Shown: positions 8,056 to 16,720, counted from the stretch's first letter. The stretch: DNA of 52,199 nt from an uncultured Coriobacteriaceae bacterium (GCA_900544245.1 UQUH01000007.1:1-52199), one strand, 5' to 3'. Notes: a model not told the origin generated them from the letters alone. Numbers and translations are program-made.

Positions 8056-9579
8056 ATGAGACCAATGGAATTTGCCAAGCGGACGGCGGCCAACAAGGCC
8101 ATTGATTACTTTATGGAAGACCCCGTCCCGCGCATCGAGAGCATGATGGCCACCGTCAACAAGATGTTGCCCGATGCGCTCTTTCCGTCGCAACGTAAGG
8201 CCTTCAACAAGGCCATCGAGGAGCGCAACAACTGGTATCAGCTCATCTGTCGCGTTGCCGATCTTGACCCGGATGTCGCCACGGGCTTGCTCAAGTGCTT
8301 TTTGACCGAGGCGAACCTCGTTGCCTGGGACAAGCAGGAGAAGTCGCGCGAGAAATACCAGTGCAACATTCCCTGGGCCGTGCTGCTCGATCCCACGAGC
8401 GCCTGCAACCTGCATTGCACGGGTTGCTGGGCGGCAGAGTACGGTCACAAGCTCAACCTGAGCTATGACGACATCGACTCCATCATCAACCAGGCAAACG
8501 AGCTCGGCACGCACGTCTTCATCTACACGGGCGGCGAGCCGCTCGTGCGCAAAGTTGACCTCATCAGGCTCTGCGAGGCGCACCCGGACTCCGCTTTCCT
8601 CTGCTTCACCAACGCCACCCTCATCGACCAGGCGTTCGTCGAGGAGGTCGCCCGCGTGAAGAATTTCGTGCCGATCATCTCGGCAGAGGGCAACGAGCAG
8701 ACCACCGACGCCCGCCGTGGCGAGGGAACCTACCAGAAGATCGACAGTGCCATGGACCTGCTCAAGGCGCGGGGCGTCCCCTTCGGGGTCTCCATTTGCT
8801 ACACGAGTCAAAACGCGGAGGCGGTCTGCACCGAGGAGTATTACGACTGGCTCATCGACAAGGGCGCCTTCTTCGCATGGATTTTCACCTACATGCCCGT
8901 TGGCAAGGATTCGCCCGCCGAGCTCATGCCCACGCCCGAGCAGCGCGAGATGCTTTACGACTTCAATCACAGGATGCGCCATGAAAAGCCGCTCCTGACG
9001 CTCGATTTCCAGAACGATGGCGAATTCGTCGGCGGATGCATCGCCGGCGGCAGGCGCTATCTGCACATCAACGCCAACGGAGACGTGGAGCCCTGCGTGT
9101 TCATTCACTATTCCAATGTCAACATCCATGACGTGAGCCTGCTCGATGCACTGCGGTCACCGTTGTTCATGGGCTACTACCACGGCCAGCCCTTCAACGA
9201 CAATCACCTGCGTCCTTGTCCGATGCTCGAGAACCCCGAATGCATCGAGAAGCTCGTCGAGGAATCGGGTGCGCATTCGACGGACCTGGTCCAGGAGGAG
9301 TCGGTCTACGAGCTCACCGCGAAGACGCGCCCCATGGCACGTAAATGGGCACCGGTCGCCGAGCGCATCTGGACCGACGAGAACGACGAGCGCGCCTCCG
9401 AGCGTCACCGCAACGATTTGGGGCAGGCGACGTCGGATCTCAAGAAGTTCGAGCGCGACGGACGCGTCGTCCGCAGCGCCTTTGACGAGGAGCGCGACTT
9501 GCGCAGTGTCGCCGAGCGCGATGAGGAAATGGATCGCAAGCTACACGAAATCACCGAGTCCGAGAAGGTGCTCGTCTAG
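8056..9579 (+). CDS. Radical SAM protein with a SPASM-like C-terminus
   Basis: A 507-residue protein. A ~110-residue helical N-terminal region precedes a radical SAM core whose cluster-binding cysteines are C117, C121 and C124 (CNLHCTGCW). The SAM-binding motif YTGGEPL follows. Further cysteines downstream (GGCIAGGRRYLHINANGDVEPC, then RPCPMLENPEC) suggest an auxiliary SPASM-like Fe-S cluster, as in peptide-modifying or PqqE-like enzymes. The last ~75 residues are highly charged and probably helical. Strong GGAGGA start site. It is co-transcribed with the TetR regulator and probably with the molybdoenzyme operon 51 bp downstream. The reaction is unknown: no precursor peptide is visible, and a cofactor or enzyme maturation role is equally possible. 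Confidence 0.88.
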   Translation: MRPMEFAKRTAANKAIDYFMEDPVPRIESMMATVNKMLPDALFPSQRKAFNKAIEERNNWYQLICRVADLDPDVATGLLKCFLTEANLVAWDKQEKSREKYQCNIPWAVLLDPTSACNLHCTGCWAAEYGHKLNLSYDDIDSIINQANELGTHVFIYTGGEPLVRKVDLIRLCEAHPDSAFLCFTNATLIDQAFVEEVARVKNFVPIISAEGNEQTTDARRGEGTYQKIDSAMDLLKARGVPFGVSICYTSQNAEAVCTEEYYDWLIDKGAFFAWIFTYMPVGKDSPAELMPTPEQREMLYDFNHRMRHEKPLLTLDFQNDGEFVGGCIAGGRRYLHINANGDVEPCVFIHYSNVNIHDVSLLDALRSPLFMGYYHGQPFNDNHLRPCPMLENPECIEKLVEESGAHSTDLVQEESVYELTAKTRPMARKWAPVAERIWTDENDERASERHRNDLGQATSDLKKFERDGRVVRSAFDEERDLRSVAERDEEMDRKLHEITESEKVLV

Positions 9580-9601
9580 CGAGGCAGATCGAGACACCAT
9601 G

Positions 9602-9616
9602 TCAGCGTAACGCTGA
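9602..9616 (+). other. Short hairpin in front of the molybdoenzyme ribosome site
   Basis: TCAGCG-TAA-CGCTGA forms a 6-bp stem with a 3-nt loop in the 51-bp gap between the radical SAM gene and the oxidoreductase, directly before the GGAGGGG ribosome site. It lacks a U tract, so it is more likely an mRNA stability or processing element than a terminator. Confidence 0.4.
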
Positions 9617-9630
9617 GAGAGGAGGGGCAC

Positions 9631-12219
9631 ATGAGCGAGAGGAACCTGAGTCGTCGGTCGTTTCTAGCCGGCACGGCAGTCACTGCGACGGCTGCGTGTC
9701 TGGGCATGAACGCTGCCGTGCCTGCGGCAAAGGCCCTGGCGGAGAACGTCGATCCCGCCGGCGAATGGGTGAGGACCACCTGTTCGCCCAATTGCACGGG
9801 GGCGTGCGGTCTCAAGGGATTCGTTCACGAGGGCCAGATCAAGATGATCTCGCAGGCGTCCGACTATCCGTTCGAGCAATACAATCCACGGGGATGCCTC
9901 AAGGGCCTGTCCGTCAACACGATGCTCTACGGCCCACACAGGCTCACGACGCCGCTCGTCAAGAACGACGATACGGGCAAGATGGAGGAGGCCGACTGGG
10001 ACACGGCGCTCGACGCGGCGGCCACCAAGCTTCGCGCCGTCATGGACAAGTACGGTCCGGAGTCCGTGGGCGTGATATGGCAGGTGCAGGGCACCGGTCA
10101 CATCCAGAAGGGGTCGATCATCCGCCTATCCAACATGATGGGCTGGTCGGCCATTGGCTGTTACGAGATGAACGGCGACCTTCCCATGTTCTGGCCCGAG
10201 ACCTTTGGCGTGCAGAGCGAGGAGCTCGAGTCGCATTGCTGGGAAGACTCCATGTACACCATGATCTTTGGCTCGAACGTCATGGTCACCCGTCTGCCCG
10301 ATGCGCACTTTCTCAACATCTCGCGCGAAAACGGCGGCAAGGTCGTTAACTTCGACCCCAACTACTCGGCCACGTCCGAGAAATCGACCGAGTGGGTGCG
10401 TCTCAAGCCCGACACCGACGCGGCCTTTGCGCTGGCAGTCGCCAAGATCATCATCGACGATGGCCTCTACGACGAGGCGTTCTGCAAGAACTTCACCGAC
10501 ATGCCGCTGCTCGTTGACACGGCTACGGGCAAGCGCATCGAGGCCGCCAACGTGGTCGGGCTCTCGGCGTTTTCCGCGCCGGCATACCGCAGCACCTATG
10601 TGGCCATCAATGCCGCGGGCGCTCCCTTCGCGGTTAATCCCGAGCGGCTGGGCGGTATGGAGGACTGCACGCTCGAGTATACGGGCGACATACGGCTCAA
10701 GGACGGCACGACCGTGCATGCCAAGAGCGGCTTCAGGTTGCTGCGCGAAAGCCTCGTGGGCAAGACGGCATCGTGGGCGAGTGATACCACGAGCATTCCC
10801 GTCGAGACCATCGAGCGCATCGCGCACGAGTGCGCGACCATCAAACCCATGCACATCATCTTCGGCGGTGCCGGGACGCAGTGGTATCACGGCGATCTCA
10901 AGGGGCGCTCGCTCGCGCTCATCGCGGCGCTCACGGGCAACATCGGCCAGCTCGGCGGCGGCATCTCGACCTACGTCGGCCAGTACAAGACGCGTTTCAT
11001 TCCCGCTTCGTGGTTCAACCCGCCGCGCATGAACAAGCACTCCATGTCCTTCCAGTACGCCGTCACCGGACGCACCGAGACGATGCAGCAAAACGCGTTT
11101 CCCCCCAATGGCCTCAAGGCGCTCGTCGTGGGCTGGGGCAATCCGATGGATCAGCACAACGTGGCCAACTGGCTGCGAAGCGCGAAGGAGAGCGGCGAGC
11201 TCGAATGCCTTGTCACGCTCGACTTCCAGCGCACTACCACCGTCGACATGAGCGACGTTGCCCTGCCGGCACCCAGCTGGTACGAGAAGCTCGAGCTCAC
11301 CACGACGCCGTTGCATCCCTGGGTGCAGCTCCAACAGCAGATGGTCGATCCACCAGGCGAGGCACGGCCCGAGATATGGATTTGCAAGGAGCTCGCCACG
11401 CATATCGATCCCTCGTATGCGGACCAGTGGCCGGTCTTCGACGAATCGCAGGCCGAGCAGGTCGCTGACGAGGTACTACGCACGCTTCTGGCCAACGGCG
11501 GCCCTTATGTCAACCAGCTCACGGCCGAACAGTTGCGCGAGGGCCCGGGCAAGCTCTGGCACGCCAATCCCGGCGAGAAGCGCATTCCGTTCTGGAGCCA
11601 GATTCACGAGGGCACGCCGTTTCCCAGTCAGTCGCTCCCCAACGCAATCGACGTGACGGCGCCCTTCGTTAGGTCCGGGCGCATCCAGTTCTACCGTGAC
11701 GAAGACGAGTTCCTCGAGCTCGGGGAGCAGCTTCCGTGCTACAAGCCCGCCTTCGAGGACACGGAGTACAAGGACGATCCCGAGGCACGTACCAAGTACC
11801 CGCTCGCGTTCATCACGCGTAACAGCACGTATCGCGTGCACTCCACGTACGTGAATAACCCCTTCATGCTCGAGCTGCAGAACAGCATGCCCAAGATCTT
11901 CATGAATCCCGACGATGCCAAGGAGCGTGGCCTGGAGGCAGGCGATTTGGTCGAGGCCTACAACGGACGCGGCAAGTGCCAGGGCGGCCTCGTGCTCGAT
12001 CCGGGCATGTATCCCGGACAGGCGATCTTCGACCAGGGGTGGTGGAGCGAGTACATGGATGGCGACAGCTACAACTCGCTCATCTATCCGTGGATCAACC
12101 CCACCAATGAGGTGTATTACCTCTCGGGCGTATGGTCGCCCAACATGGCGTGGAACGAGTGCGCATGCAATGTCCGTCTACTGCAAAAGGGCGGTGCGCG
12201 TAAGGAGGTCATGCAATGA
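9631..12219 (+). CDS. Tat-exported molybdopterin oxidoreductase, catalytic subunit (DMSO reductase family)
   Basis: An 862-residue enzyme. The N-terminus has a twin-arginine signal (LSRRSFLAG), a hydrophobic stretch and an AxA-type cleavage region around residues 34-37, so it acts outside the membrane. Cysteines C51, C55, C59 and C89 bind a 4Fe-4S cluster; the bis-MGD-binding body and a C-terminal molydopterin-binding domain follow. At the position where DmsA/TorA carry the metal-ligand serine (GDYS), this protein reads G182-D-L-P, so a Ser-ligated DMSO/TMAO reductase is not supported. This group includes the catechol dehydroxylases and other reductases of gut Eggerthellaceae. The substrate cannot be assigned. 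A strong GGAGGGG site precedes the start, and the stop overlaps the next gene by 4 bp. Confidence 0.9.
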   Translation: MSERNLSRRSFLAGTAVTATAACLGMNAAVPAAKALAENVDPAGEWVRTTCSPNCTGACGLKGFVHEGQIKMISQASDYPFEQYNPRGCLKGLSVNTMLYGPHRLTTPLVKNDDTGKMEEADWDTALDAAATKLRAVMDKYGPESVGVIWQVQGTGHIQKGSIIRLSNMMGWSAIGCYEMNGDLPMFWPETFGVQSEELESHCWEDSMYTMIFGSNVMVTRLPDAHFLNISRENGGKVVNFDPNYSATSEKSTEWVRLKPDTDAAFALAVAKIIIDDGLYDEAFCKNFTDMPLLVDTATGKRIEAANVVGLSAFSAPAYRSTYVAINAAGAPFAVNPERLGGMEDCTLEYTGDIRLKDGTTVHAKSGFRLLRESLVGKTASWASDTTSIPVETIERIAHECATIKPMHIIFGGAGTQWYHGDLKGRSLALIAALTGNIGQLGGGISTYVGQYKTRFIPASWFNPPRMNKHSMSFQYAVTGRTETMQQNAFPPNGLKALVVGWGNPMDQHNVANWLRSAKESGELECLVTLDFQRTTTVDMSDVALPAPSWYEKLELTTTPLHPWVQLQQQMVDPPGEARPEIWICKELATHIDPSYADQWPVFDESQAEQVADEVLRTLLANGGPYVNQLTAEQLREGPGKLWHANPGEKRIPFWSQIHEGTPFPSQSLPNAIDVTAPFVRSGRIQFYRDEDEFLELGEQLPCYKPAFEDTEYKDDPEARTKYPLAFITRNSTYRVHSTYVNNPFMLELQNSMPKIFMNPDDAKERGLEAGDLVEAYNGRGKCQGGLVLDPGMYPGQAIFDQGWWSEYMDGDSYNSLIYPWINPTNEVYYLSGVWSPNMAWNECACNVRLLQKGGARKEVMQ

Positions 12220-12899
12220 GATACGCAATGGCCATCGACCTTGACCGCTGCATAGGATGCAGGACCTGCGCGGTCATCTGCAAGGATCATAACGCCGAGC
12301 CCCGTGGCATCTGGTGGAACCGCGTCTTCGCGCCGGGCGCGCCCGAATATGGCACGTCGGTGATCGTGGACGGCATGCCGCGTATGGAGTTTCTGCCCAT
12401 CAGCTGTCAGCACTGCGAGAACGCGCCGTGCCAGCAAGTATGCCCGACGGGTGCCACCTATACCGATGACACGGGCACCGTGCTCGTCGACTACGAGAAG
12501 TGCATCGGCTGTCGCTACTGCATCACGGCTTGTCCCTACGAGGTGCGCCAGTTCAACTGGAGCAAGCCCGAGGGCATCGAGGGCGTGGATGGCGAGTACC
12601 GTTGGGGCTATCCCGAGGATTACCGCCAGGACGGACGGCTCGTCTACACGCCGGTGCGTCCCGAGGGTGTAGTCGAGAAGTGCACGTTTTGCGTCCAGTA
12701 CACCAATCAGGGCGGCATCCCGGCCTGTTGCACGGGTTGCCCGGCAAACGCCCGCATATTCGGCGACATCGAGGATTCCGAGTCCGAGGTCTCGCAGTAT
12801 CTTTCCGGGCGCGAGTGGTTCGTCATCGGCGAATCGCACGGCACCAACCCGAAGGTGTATTACCTGCCTTCCAAGCGCGGAGAGGGGGAGCAATCATGA
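12216..12899 (+). CDS. Four-cluster ferredoxin subunit of the molybdoenzyme (DmsB/NrfC-like)
   Basis: A 227-residue electron-transfer subunit. Cysteine groups CIGCRTCAVIC, CQHCENAPCQQVC, CIGCRYCITAC and CTFC...CCTGC give the 16-cysteine, four 4Fe-4S pattern of DmsB, PsrB and NrfC. It has no signal peptide, so it is presumably carried out with the Tat-exported catalytic subunit. It starts inside the stop of the catalytic gene (ATGA overlap) with a perfect AAGGAGGT site, and ends in another ATGA overlap with the membrane subunit. It passes electrons between membrane quinol and the molybdenum centre. Confidence 0.95.
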   Translation: MRYAMAIDLDRCIGCRTCAVICKDHNAEPRGIWWNRVFAPGAPEYGTSVIVDGMPRMEFLPISCQHCENAPCQQVCPTGATYTDDTGTVLVDYEKCIGCRYCITACPYEVRQFNWSKPEGIEGVDGEYRWGYPEDYRQDGRLVYTPVRPEGVVEKCTFCVQYTNQGGIPACCTGCPANARIFGDIEDSESEVSQYLSGREWFVIGESHGTNPKVYYLPSKRGEGEQS

Positions 12900-14224
12900 C
12901 GGAGCAAACTCGTAAATCACGCAAGTGGCCCATCATCGTGGCCGTCGTCTTCGTGGCGATAGGTTGCGCGGCGTGGATTTGCCAGCTCACGATGGGCCTG
13001 CTCGTGGGGTCGGGCATGAGTAACACGTTCGCATGGGGCCTCATGATTGCGGTCTTCGCATTCCTCGTCGGCTTTGGCGCGGGCAGCCAGTTCGTCGCGT
13101 CCTATATCGTACTCGCCAATCGCAAGGACCTCATGCCCTATGCCAAGACCGCGCAGGCCATCGCGCTTGCCGGCGCCATCGGGGCGGGCGTGGCGATTCT
13201 GATCGACCTGGGACATCCGGCGCACATCATGGCGATGATCACGGCGCCCAATCCAACCTCGGCTCTCACGTGGGACATGATCGCGCTTTCGGTATTCATC
13301 GTCATCGCGGTCATCAACGTCATCGCCATCGCGCGCAAGAGCAAATCGCTCAAATTCTGGATGGCCCTTGGCCTCGTGAGCGCGTTTGCGCTGCAGCTCG
13401 TCGAAGGGCTGCTCTTCGCTCTCATGGAGACGCGCGTATGGTGGCATAGCGTCATCATGCCCGTCGACTTCATCGTGGTCGCCCTCGTATGCGGCCTGGC
13501 GATCGCCGTCATCGTCTGCGCGCTGCAGAAGGACGAATACAATCCCGAGGCCCTTCATGACCTGAGCTTCCTGCTCGTCGTCGCCATCATCATCCACCTC
13601 GTGCTCGCCGTCATCGAGCTTGCCCTCGTGTGCCTTGGGGGCAGCGCCGCCGACGCGGGAGCGCTCGCGGCAATCGGGGGCACGTGGCTGCTCTACGTGC
13701 TCGAGCTCGGCTTGCCGCTCGTCGCCGTGTTCGTGTTGTTGCGGGGCAAGAAGGATCCGGCCAAGAGCATGCTCATCGGCGGCGGCCTGGTTGTCGTGGG
13801 CATGTTCTGCCATAGGCTCATGCTGCTCTACCCGGCCTTCGGCAGCCCCGCGCTCTACGTTTCGCTGTCCAATGAGCCTTCGCCGAGCTGGCCCCTGCCC
13901 GCCTCGACGGGCCTATACGACCATACGGGCAACGCATTCGAGATCGCGCAGGGCTATGTTCCCAACTTCTTCGAATGGGCGAGCATGCTGCTGCCGCTTG
14001 GAATCGCGCTCATGGTCTTTCTCGTCGCGATGTGGTTCATCGGCAAGATAGATAAACCCGCTCCGACGGCGAATAACCGGACGGCCGTCGCGTCACACGT
14101 CGTCGCATCCGATGAAGCCATTGTGGCCGATGAGATTGGTGACGAACCGATCGACGGAGGTATTGTCGACGAGGTCGCCGTCAAGGAAGCCGTCGCCACT
14201 GACAAGAAGGAGAAGTCCCGATGA
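12896..14224 (+). CDS. NrfD/PsrC-like membrane anchor subunit
   Basis: A 442-residue polytopic protein with about nine or ten hydrophobic helices, starting after MTEQTRKSRKWP. Composition, length and position match NrfD/PsrC anchors that exchange electrons with menaquinol for DMSO-reductase-family complexes. The last ~60 residues are hydrophilic and rich in Val, Ala, Asp and Glu, an unusual extension. The start at 12896 overlaps the ferredoxin stop and has GGGGGAG upstream. The stop overlaps the flavodoxin-like gene start (ATGA), so the four genes are translationally coupled. Confidence 0.88.
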   Translation: MTEQTRKSRKWPIIVAVVFVAIGCAAWICQLTMGLLVGSGMSNTFAWGLMIAVFAFLVGFGAGSQFVASYIVLANRKDLMPYAKTAQAIALAGAIGAGVAILIDLGHPAHIMAMITAPNPTSALTWDMIALSVFIVIAVINVIAIARKSKSLKFWMALGLVSAFALQLVEGLLFALMETRVWWHSVIMPVDFIVVALVCGLAIAVIVCALQKDEYNPEALHDLSFLLVVAIIIHLVLAVIELALVCLGGSAADAGALAAIGGTWLLYVLELGLPLVAVFVLLRGKKDPAKSMLIGGGLVVVGMFCHRLMLLYPAFGSPALYVSLSNEPSPSWPLPASTGLYDHTGNAFEIAQGYVPNFFEWASMLLPLGIALMVFLVAMWFIGKIDKPAPTANNRTAVASHVVASDEAIVADEIGDEPIDGGIVDEVAVKEAVATDKKEKSR

Positions 14225-14865
14225 GGTCAATGAAGAGAACACTCACGTTGTTGCTAAGCGCCGTGCTCGTGGTTTGCGCAGCGCTATGCGTTGCCGGATG
14301 CGGGGGACAGCAGGCGTCATCGTCGGCAACGAGCTCGGCGGCCTCGTCGAGCGCAGCCTCCGAAGCGGGCAAGACGCTCGTGGTCTATTTCTCGGCTACC
14401 GGCAACACCGAAGCCGTCGTCCAGGATATCGTCGACGAGACCGGTGCGACGAGCTTTGCCATCCAGCCGGCGCAGCCCTATACGAGCGAGGACCTCGACT
14501 ACAACGATCCGGACAGCCGCGTCTCGAAGGAGCATGCGGACCCGTCCTTGCAGGACGTTGCGCTTGCCCAGGACACGCCTGACGACTGGGCTTCCTACGA
14601 TACCGTTCTCATCGGATATCCCATCTGGTGGGGCGAGGCGGCATATCCCGTGGCGAGCTTCGCGAAGGCCAATGACTTCACCGGCAAGACCGTCATCCCG
14701 TTTTGCACGTCGGCGTCATCTGGCCTGGGGCAGAGCGCAGAGCATCTCTCTGAGCTCGCGAACGGTGGAGAGTGGATGGGCGGCATGCGCTTTCCCTCGG
14801 GCGTGAACGGCGACGAGGTGCGCCAGTGGGTTGACGACCTCGGTCTCGAGAAGCAGAACCTGTAA
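14221..14865 (+). CDS. Flavodoxin-like lipoprotein
   Basis: A 214-residue protein with a signal peptide ending in the lipobox VAGC, then a Ser/Ala-rich linker, then a flavodoxin fold. LVVYFSATGNTEAVV is the FMN phosphate-binding loop, and VLIGYPIWWGEAAYPV and PFCTSASSGLG are the typical flavin-contacting segments. It is therefore predicted to be a surface-anchored FMN protein. It overlaps the NrfD-like gene by 4 bp, which ties it to the extracytoplasmic molybdoenzyme, possibly as an electron carrier. That role is inferred. Confidence 0.88.
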   Translation: MRSMKRTLTLLLSAVLVVCAALCVAGCGGQQASSSATSSAASSSAASEAGKTLVVYFSATGNTEAVVQDIVDETGATSFAIQPAQPYTSEDLDYNDPDSRVSKEHADPSLQDVALAQDTPDDWASYDTVLIGYPIWWGEAAYPVASFAKANDFTGKTVIPFCTSASSGLGQSAEHLSELANGGEWMGGMRFPSGVNGDEVRQWVDDLGLEKQNL

Positions 14866-14892
14866 CGGGAACGTCGATGAAGGGAGCGTGTC

Positions 14893-15843
14893 ATGATCGA
14901 GATACTGAAGACCCACGATGGCACGCTCAGGCGTCTTGACGCGGTCGAGTCGGGCTGCTGGGTAAACGTGTGCGCCCCTAGCGATGAGGAGACCAGATGG
15001 CTCGCCGATAGCCTGGGCATAGGTGACGATTTCATCGATGCCATGCTCGATCGTGACGAAATCTCGCGTATCGACAAGGACGAAGAGGCCAAGCAGGCCC
15101 TTGTCGTCGTCGACTTTCCCGCAGCCGAGACCATGGGTGACAAGGTGAATCCGGGCCTCGAGCAGTTCGATACCCAGCCCATTTCCATTCTCCTGCTCGA
15201 AAAGCCAGGCGTCGTGGTGACCTTGACCAATGCGCCGTGCTCCATCATGGAAAGGTTCAAGAGCGACAAGGCATCATCCATCGTCACGAGCAAGCGCACG
15301 CGTCTTTTGCTCGAGGTTCTCCTGGAGGTTTCCCAGGGCTACATCGACGCCCTGCGCGTCCTCGAGAAGCAGACCATGGCCCTCGAACGCAAGATGCGAA
15401 AGAAGCAGAACAACGAGGGGCTCATGAGCATGCTGGGCATCGAGAAGTCGCTGCTCTACATGTCGACGTCGCTCAAGAGCTCCGCTCCGACGCTCCAGGC
15501 CATCAAGAACGGGCAGTTCGTGAAGCTCTTCGAGGAGGACGAAGAACTGCTCAATGACGTGATTGTCGAGTATCGGCAGGCATCCGAGATGTGCTCGATC
15601 TACACGGATGTCATCACCAGGGCGATGGATGCCTTCTCGGGAGTCGTCAGCAACAACGTCAATGCCTCCATGGGCGTGCTCACCACTATCACGCTTCTGC
15701 TGTCGATTCCGACCGTGGTGTTCAGCTTCTACGGTATGAACACCAACCTTTTGCCCATGAGCGATTCGTGGGTGTTTCCCATGCTGCTTTCGGTCGCCTT
15801 GGCGGCCGTTGCCGTCGTCGCGCTGCTACGCTGGAGAAGGTAG
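14893..15843 (+). CDS. corA: CorA-family divalent cation transporter
   Basis: A 316-residue protein: a cytoplasmic alpha/beta domain, a long helical stalk with charged segments (about residues 140-240), and two C-terminal transmembrane helices. The signature YGMN closes the first helix (FYGMNTNLLPM). The C-terminus ends in basic residues, as usual. CorA forms pentameric Mg2+ (sometimes Co2+ or Ni2+) channels. It lies 27 bp after the flavodoxin-like gene and has its own GAAGGGAG site, so it may be read through from that operon, though a functional link is not evident. Confidence 0.92.
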   Translation: MIEILKTHDGTLRRLDAVESGCWVNVCAPSDEETRWLADSLGIGDDFIDAMLDRDEISRIDKDEEAKQALVVVDFPAAETMGDKVNPGLEQFDTQPISILLLEKPGVVVTLTNAPCSIMERFKSDKASSIVTSKRTRLLLEVLLEVSQGYIDALRVLEKQTMALERKMRKKQNNEGLMSMLGIEKSLLYMSTSLKSSAPTLQAIKNGQFVKLFEEDEELLNDVIVEYRQASEMCSIYTDVITRAMDAFSGVVSNNVNASMGVLTTITLLLSIPTVVFSFYGMNTNLLPMSDSWVFPMLLSVALAAVAVVALLRWRR

Positions 15844-15862
15844 CGCAGGGTCGAAGCGCTTG

Positions 15863-15967
15863 GGACGAAGGACGTCGCAGCTGCGCTCATAGTCCTGTGC
15901 TCGCACGGAAGCGCCACCGGCGCTTCCGGCTCGTGCGGAAATCGCGAAGCTGCGACGTCCTTCGTCC
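15863..15967. repeat. 105-bp inverted repeat after corA
   Basis: Perfect 20-bp arms GGACGAAGGACGTCGCAGCT (15863-15882) and its complement at 15948-15967 enclose a second stem, GGAAGCGCC (15907-15915) with GGCGCTTCC (15919-15927). It fills the space between convergent corA and methyltransferase genes. There is no U tract, so it is not a classical intrinsic terminator, although the folded RNA would be very stable. Confidence 0.85.
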
Positions 15968-15977
15968 ATGTCCTAGC

Positions 15978-16129
15978 GTTTCGATCCTCCGAAGAAATAC
16001 GGGGACTGGGGCAAATAACCGTCCCCTTGCGTCCCCTTGTCTCCACCGCGGGCCTGTTCGAGACGCCCGGTCGATCGCCTGCCCTGTGCCGGTGAAGTAA
16101 TTACCGTTTCGATCCTCCGAAGAAGTACG
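15978..16129. repeat. 24-bp direct repeats flanking a 104-bp segment at the methyltransferase 3' end
   Basis: Positions 15978-16001 and 16106-16129 differ at one base. On the minus strand both encode YFFGGSKR followed by a stop, so the end of the methyltransferase gene is duplicated 128 bp downstream. The segment between holds GGGGAC...GTCCCC inverted repeats (16001-16006 with 16021-16026 or 16031-16036). This could be a small inserted element or a recombination scar. Confidence 0.75.
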
Positions 16130-16694
16130 TGAACGGCGTGTCCGCCATCATGTCGATATCGAACGCATCCTGCCAATCAAGCGCGGCGTCTTTCGCGGGA
16201 AGCAGGTCGCTTGTAACATCGTGCGGTACGTTCGCATGATGCGCGTTGAGCGTTTCGCGGCTCATGCCGTGTGCGACCAGGAACCTTCCACCGGGTACAA
16301 GTAGGGATGCGGCCGCCTTGACGAGCGCCTTCTTGTCGAGGATGTGCGGATAGGCGTTGTAGATGACCACGACGTCAAAGGGCTCGTCATCTTCGAAGTC
16401 GATGACGTCTTGGCATTCGAAGCGCAAGCGGTCCTCGGGAACGTCCTCGAACTGCATGCGCGCATGTCTGATCATCTCCGAGGACACGTCGAGGGCGACG
16501 ACGGATGACGCGCCCAGTTCGAGATAGGCGCGCTCCATGATGCCGGCTCCGCAACCGACGTCGAGCACGCGCGATTCCCCATGTACGGATGCGAGTTGGG
16601 CGATCATGAGGTGCTTCGTACCGGCCGGCTCTGCCTGCTCGACCCAGTTCGCAGCGCGTTCGTCGAAGTAAGATCCAATTTTGCCGATGCTCAT
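16101..16694 (-). CDS. Class I SAM-dependent methyltransferase
   Basis: A 197-residue protein with a complete Rossmann-type methyltransferase core: motif I VLDVGCGAGIMERA, acidic residue D in VVALDVSSEM, motif FDVVVIYNAYPH, and post-motif LLVPGGRFLVAHG. The acceptor cannot be predicted. It is the last gene of a leftward set after the metal-chelate ABC importer, 56 bp from the ATPase gene with a palindromic repeat between. The association with a FecCD-type importer suggests a role in siderophore, haem or corrinoid handling, which is only contextual. Its C-terminal YFFGGSKR is duplicated downstream. Confidence 0.85.
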   Translation of the reverse strand: MSIGKIGSYFDERAANWVEQAEPAGTKHLMIAQLASVHGESRVLDVGCGAGIMERAYLELGASSVVALDVSSEMIRHARMQFEDVPEDRLRFECQDVIDFEDDEPFDVVVIYNAYPHILDKKALVKAAASLLVPGGRFLVAHGMSRETLNAHHANVPHDVTSDLLPAKDAALDWQDAFDIDMMADTPFTYFFGGSKR

Positions 16695-16720
16695 TACGGG
16701 CCCTTTCTAATCAAACAATC

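Noticed and set aside
8008..9129. 373-codon antisense frame opposite the radical SAM gene
   Set aside because: No recognisable domain; the plus strand shows the complete Cys motif and SPASM-like region.
10126..11403. 425-codon open frame antisense to the molybdoenzyme gene
   Set aside because: Rich in Arg, Val, Glu and His as expected of a reverse-strand shadow; the opposite strand carries a complete oxidoreductase.
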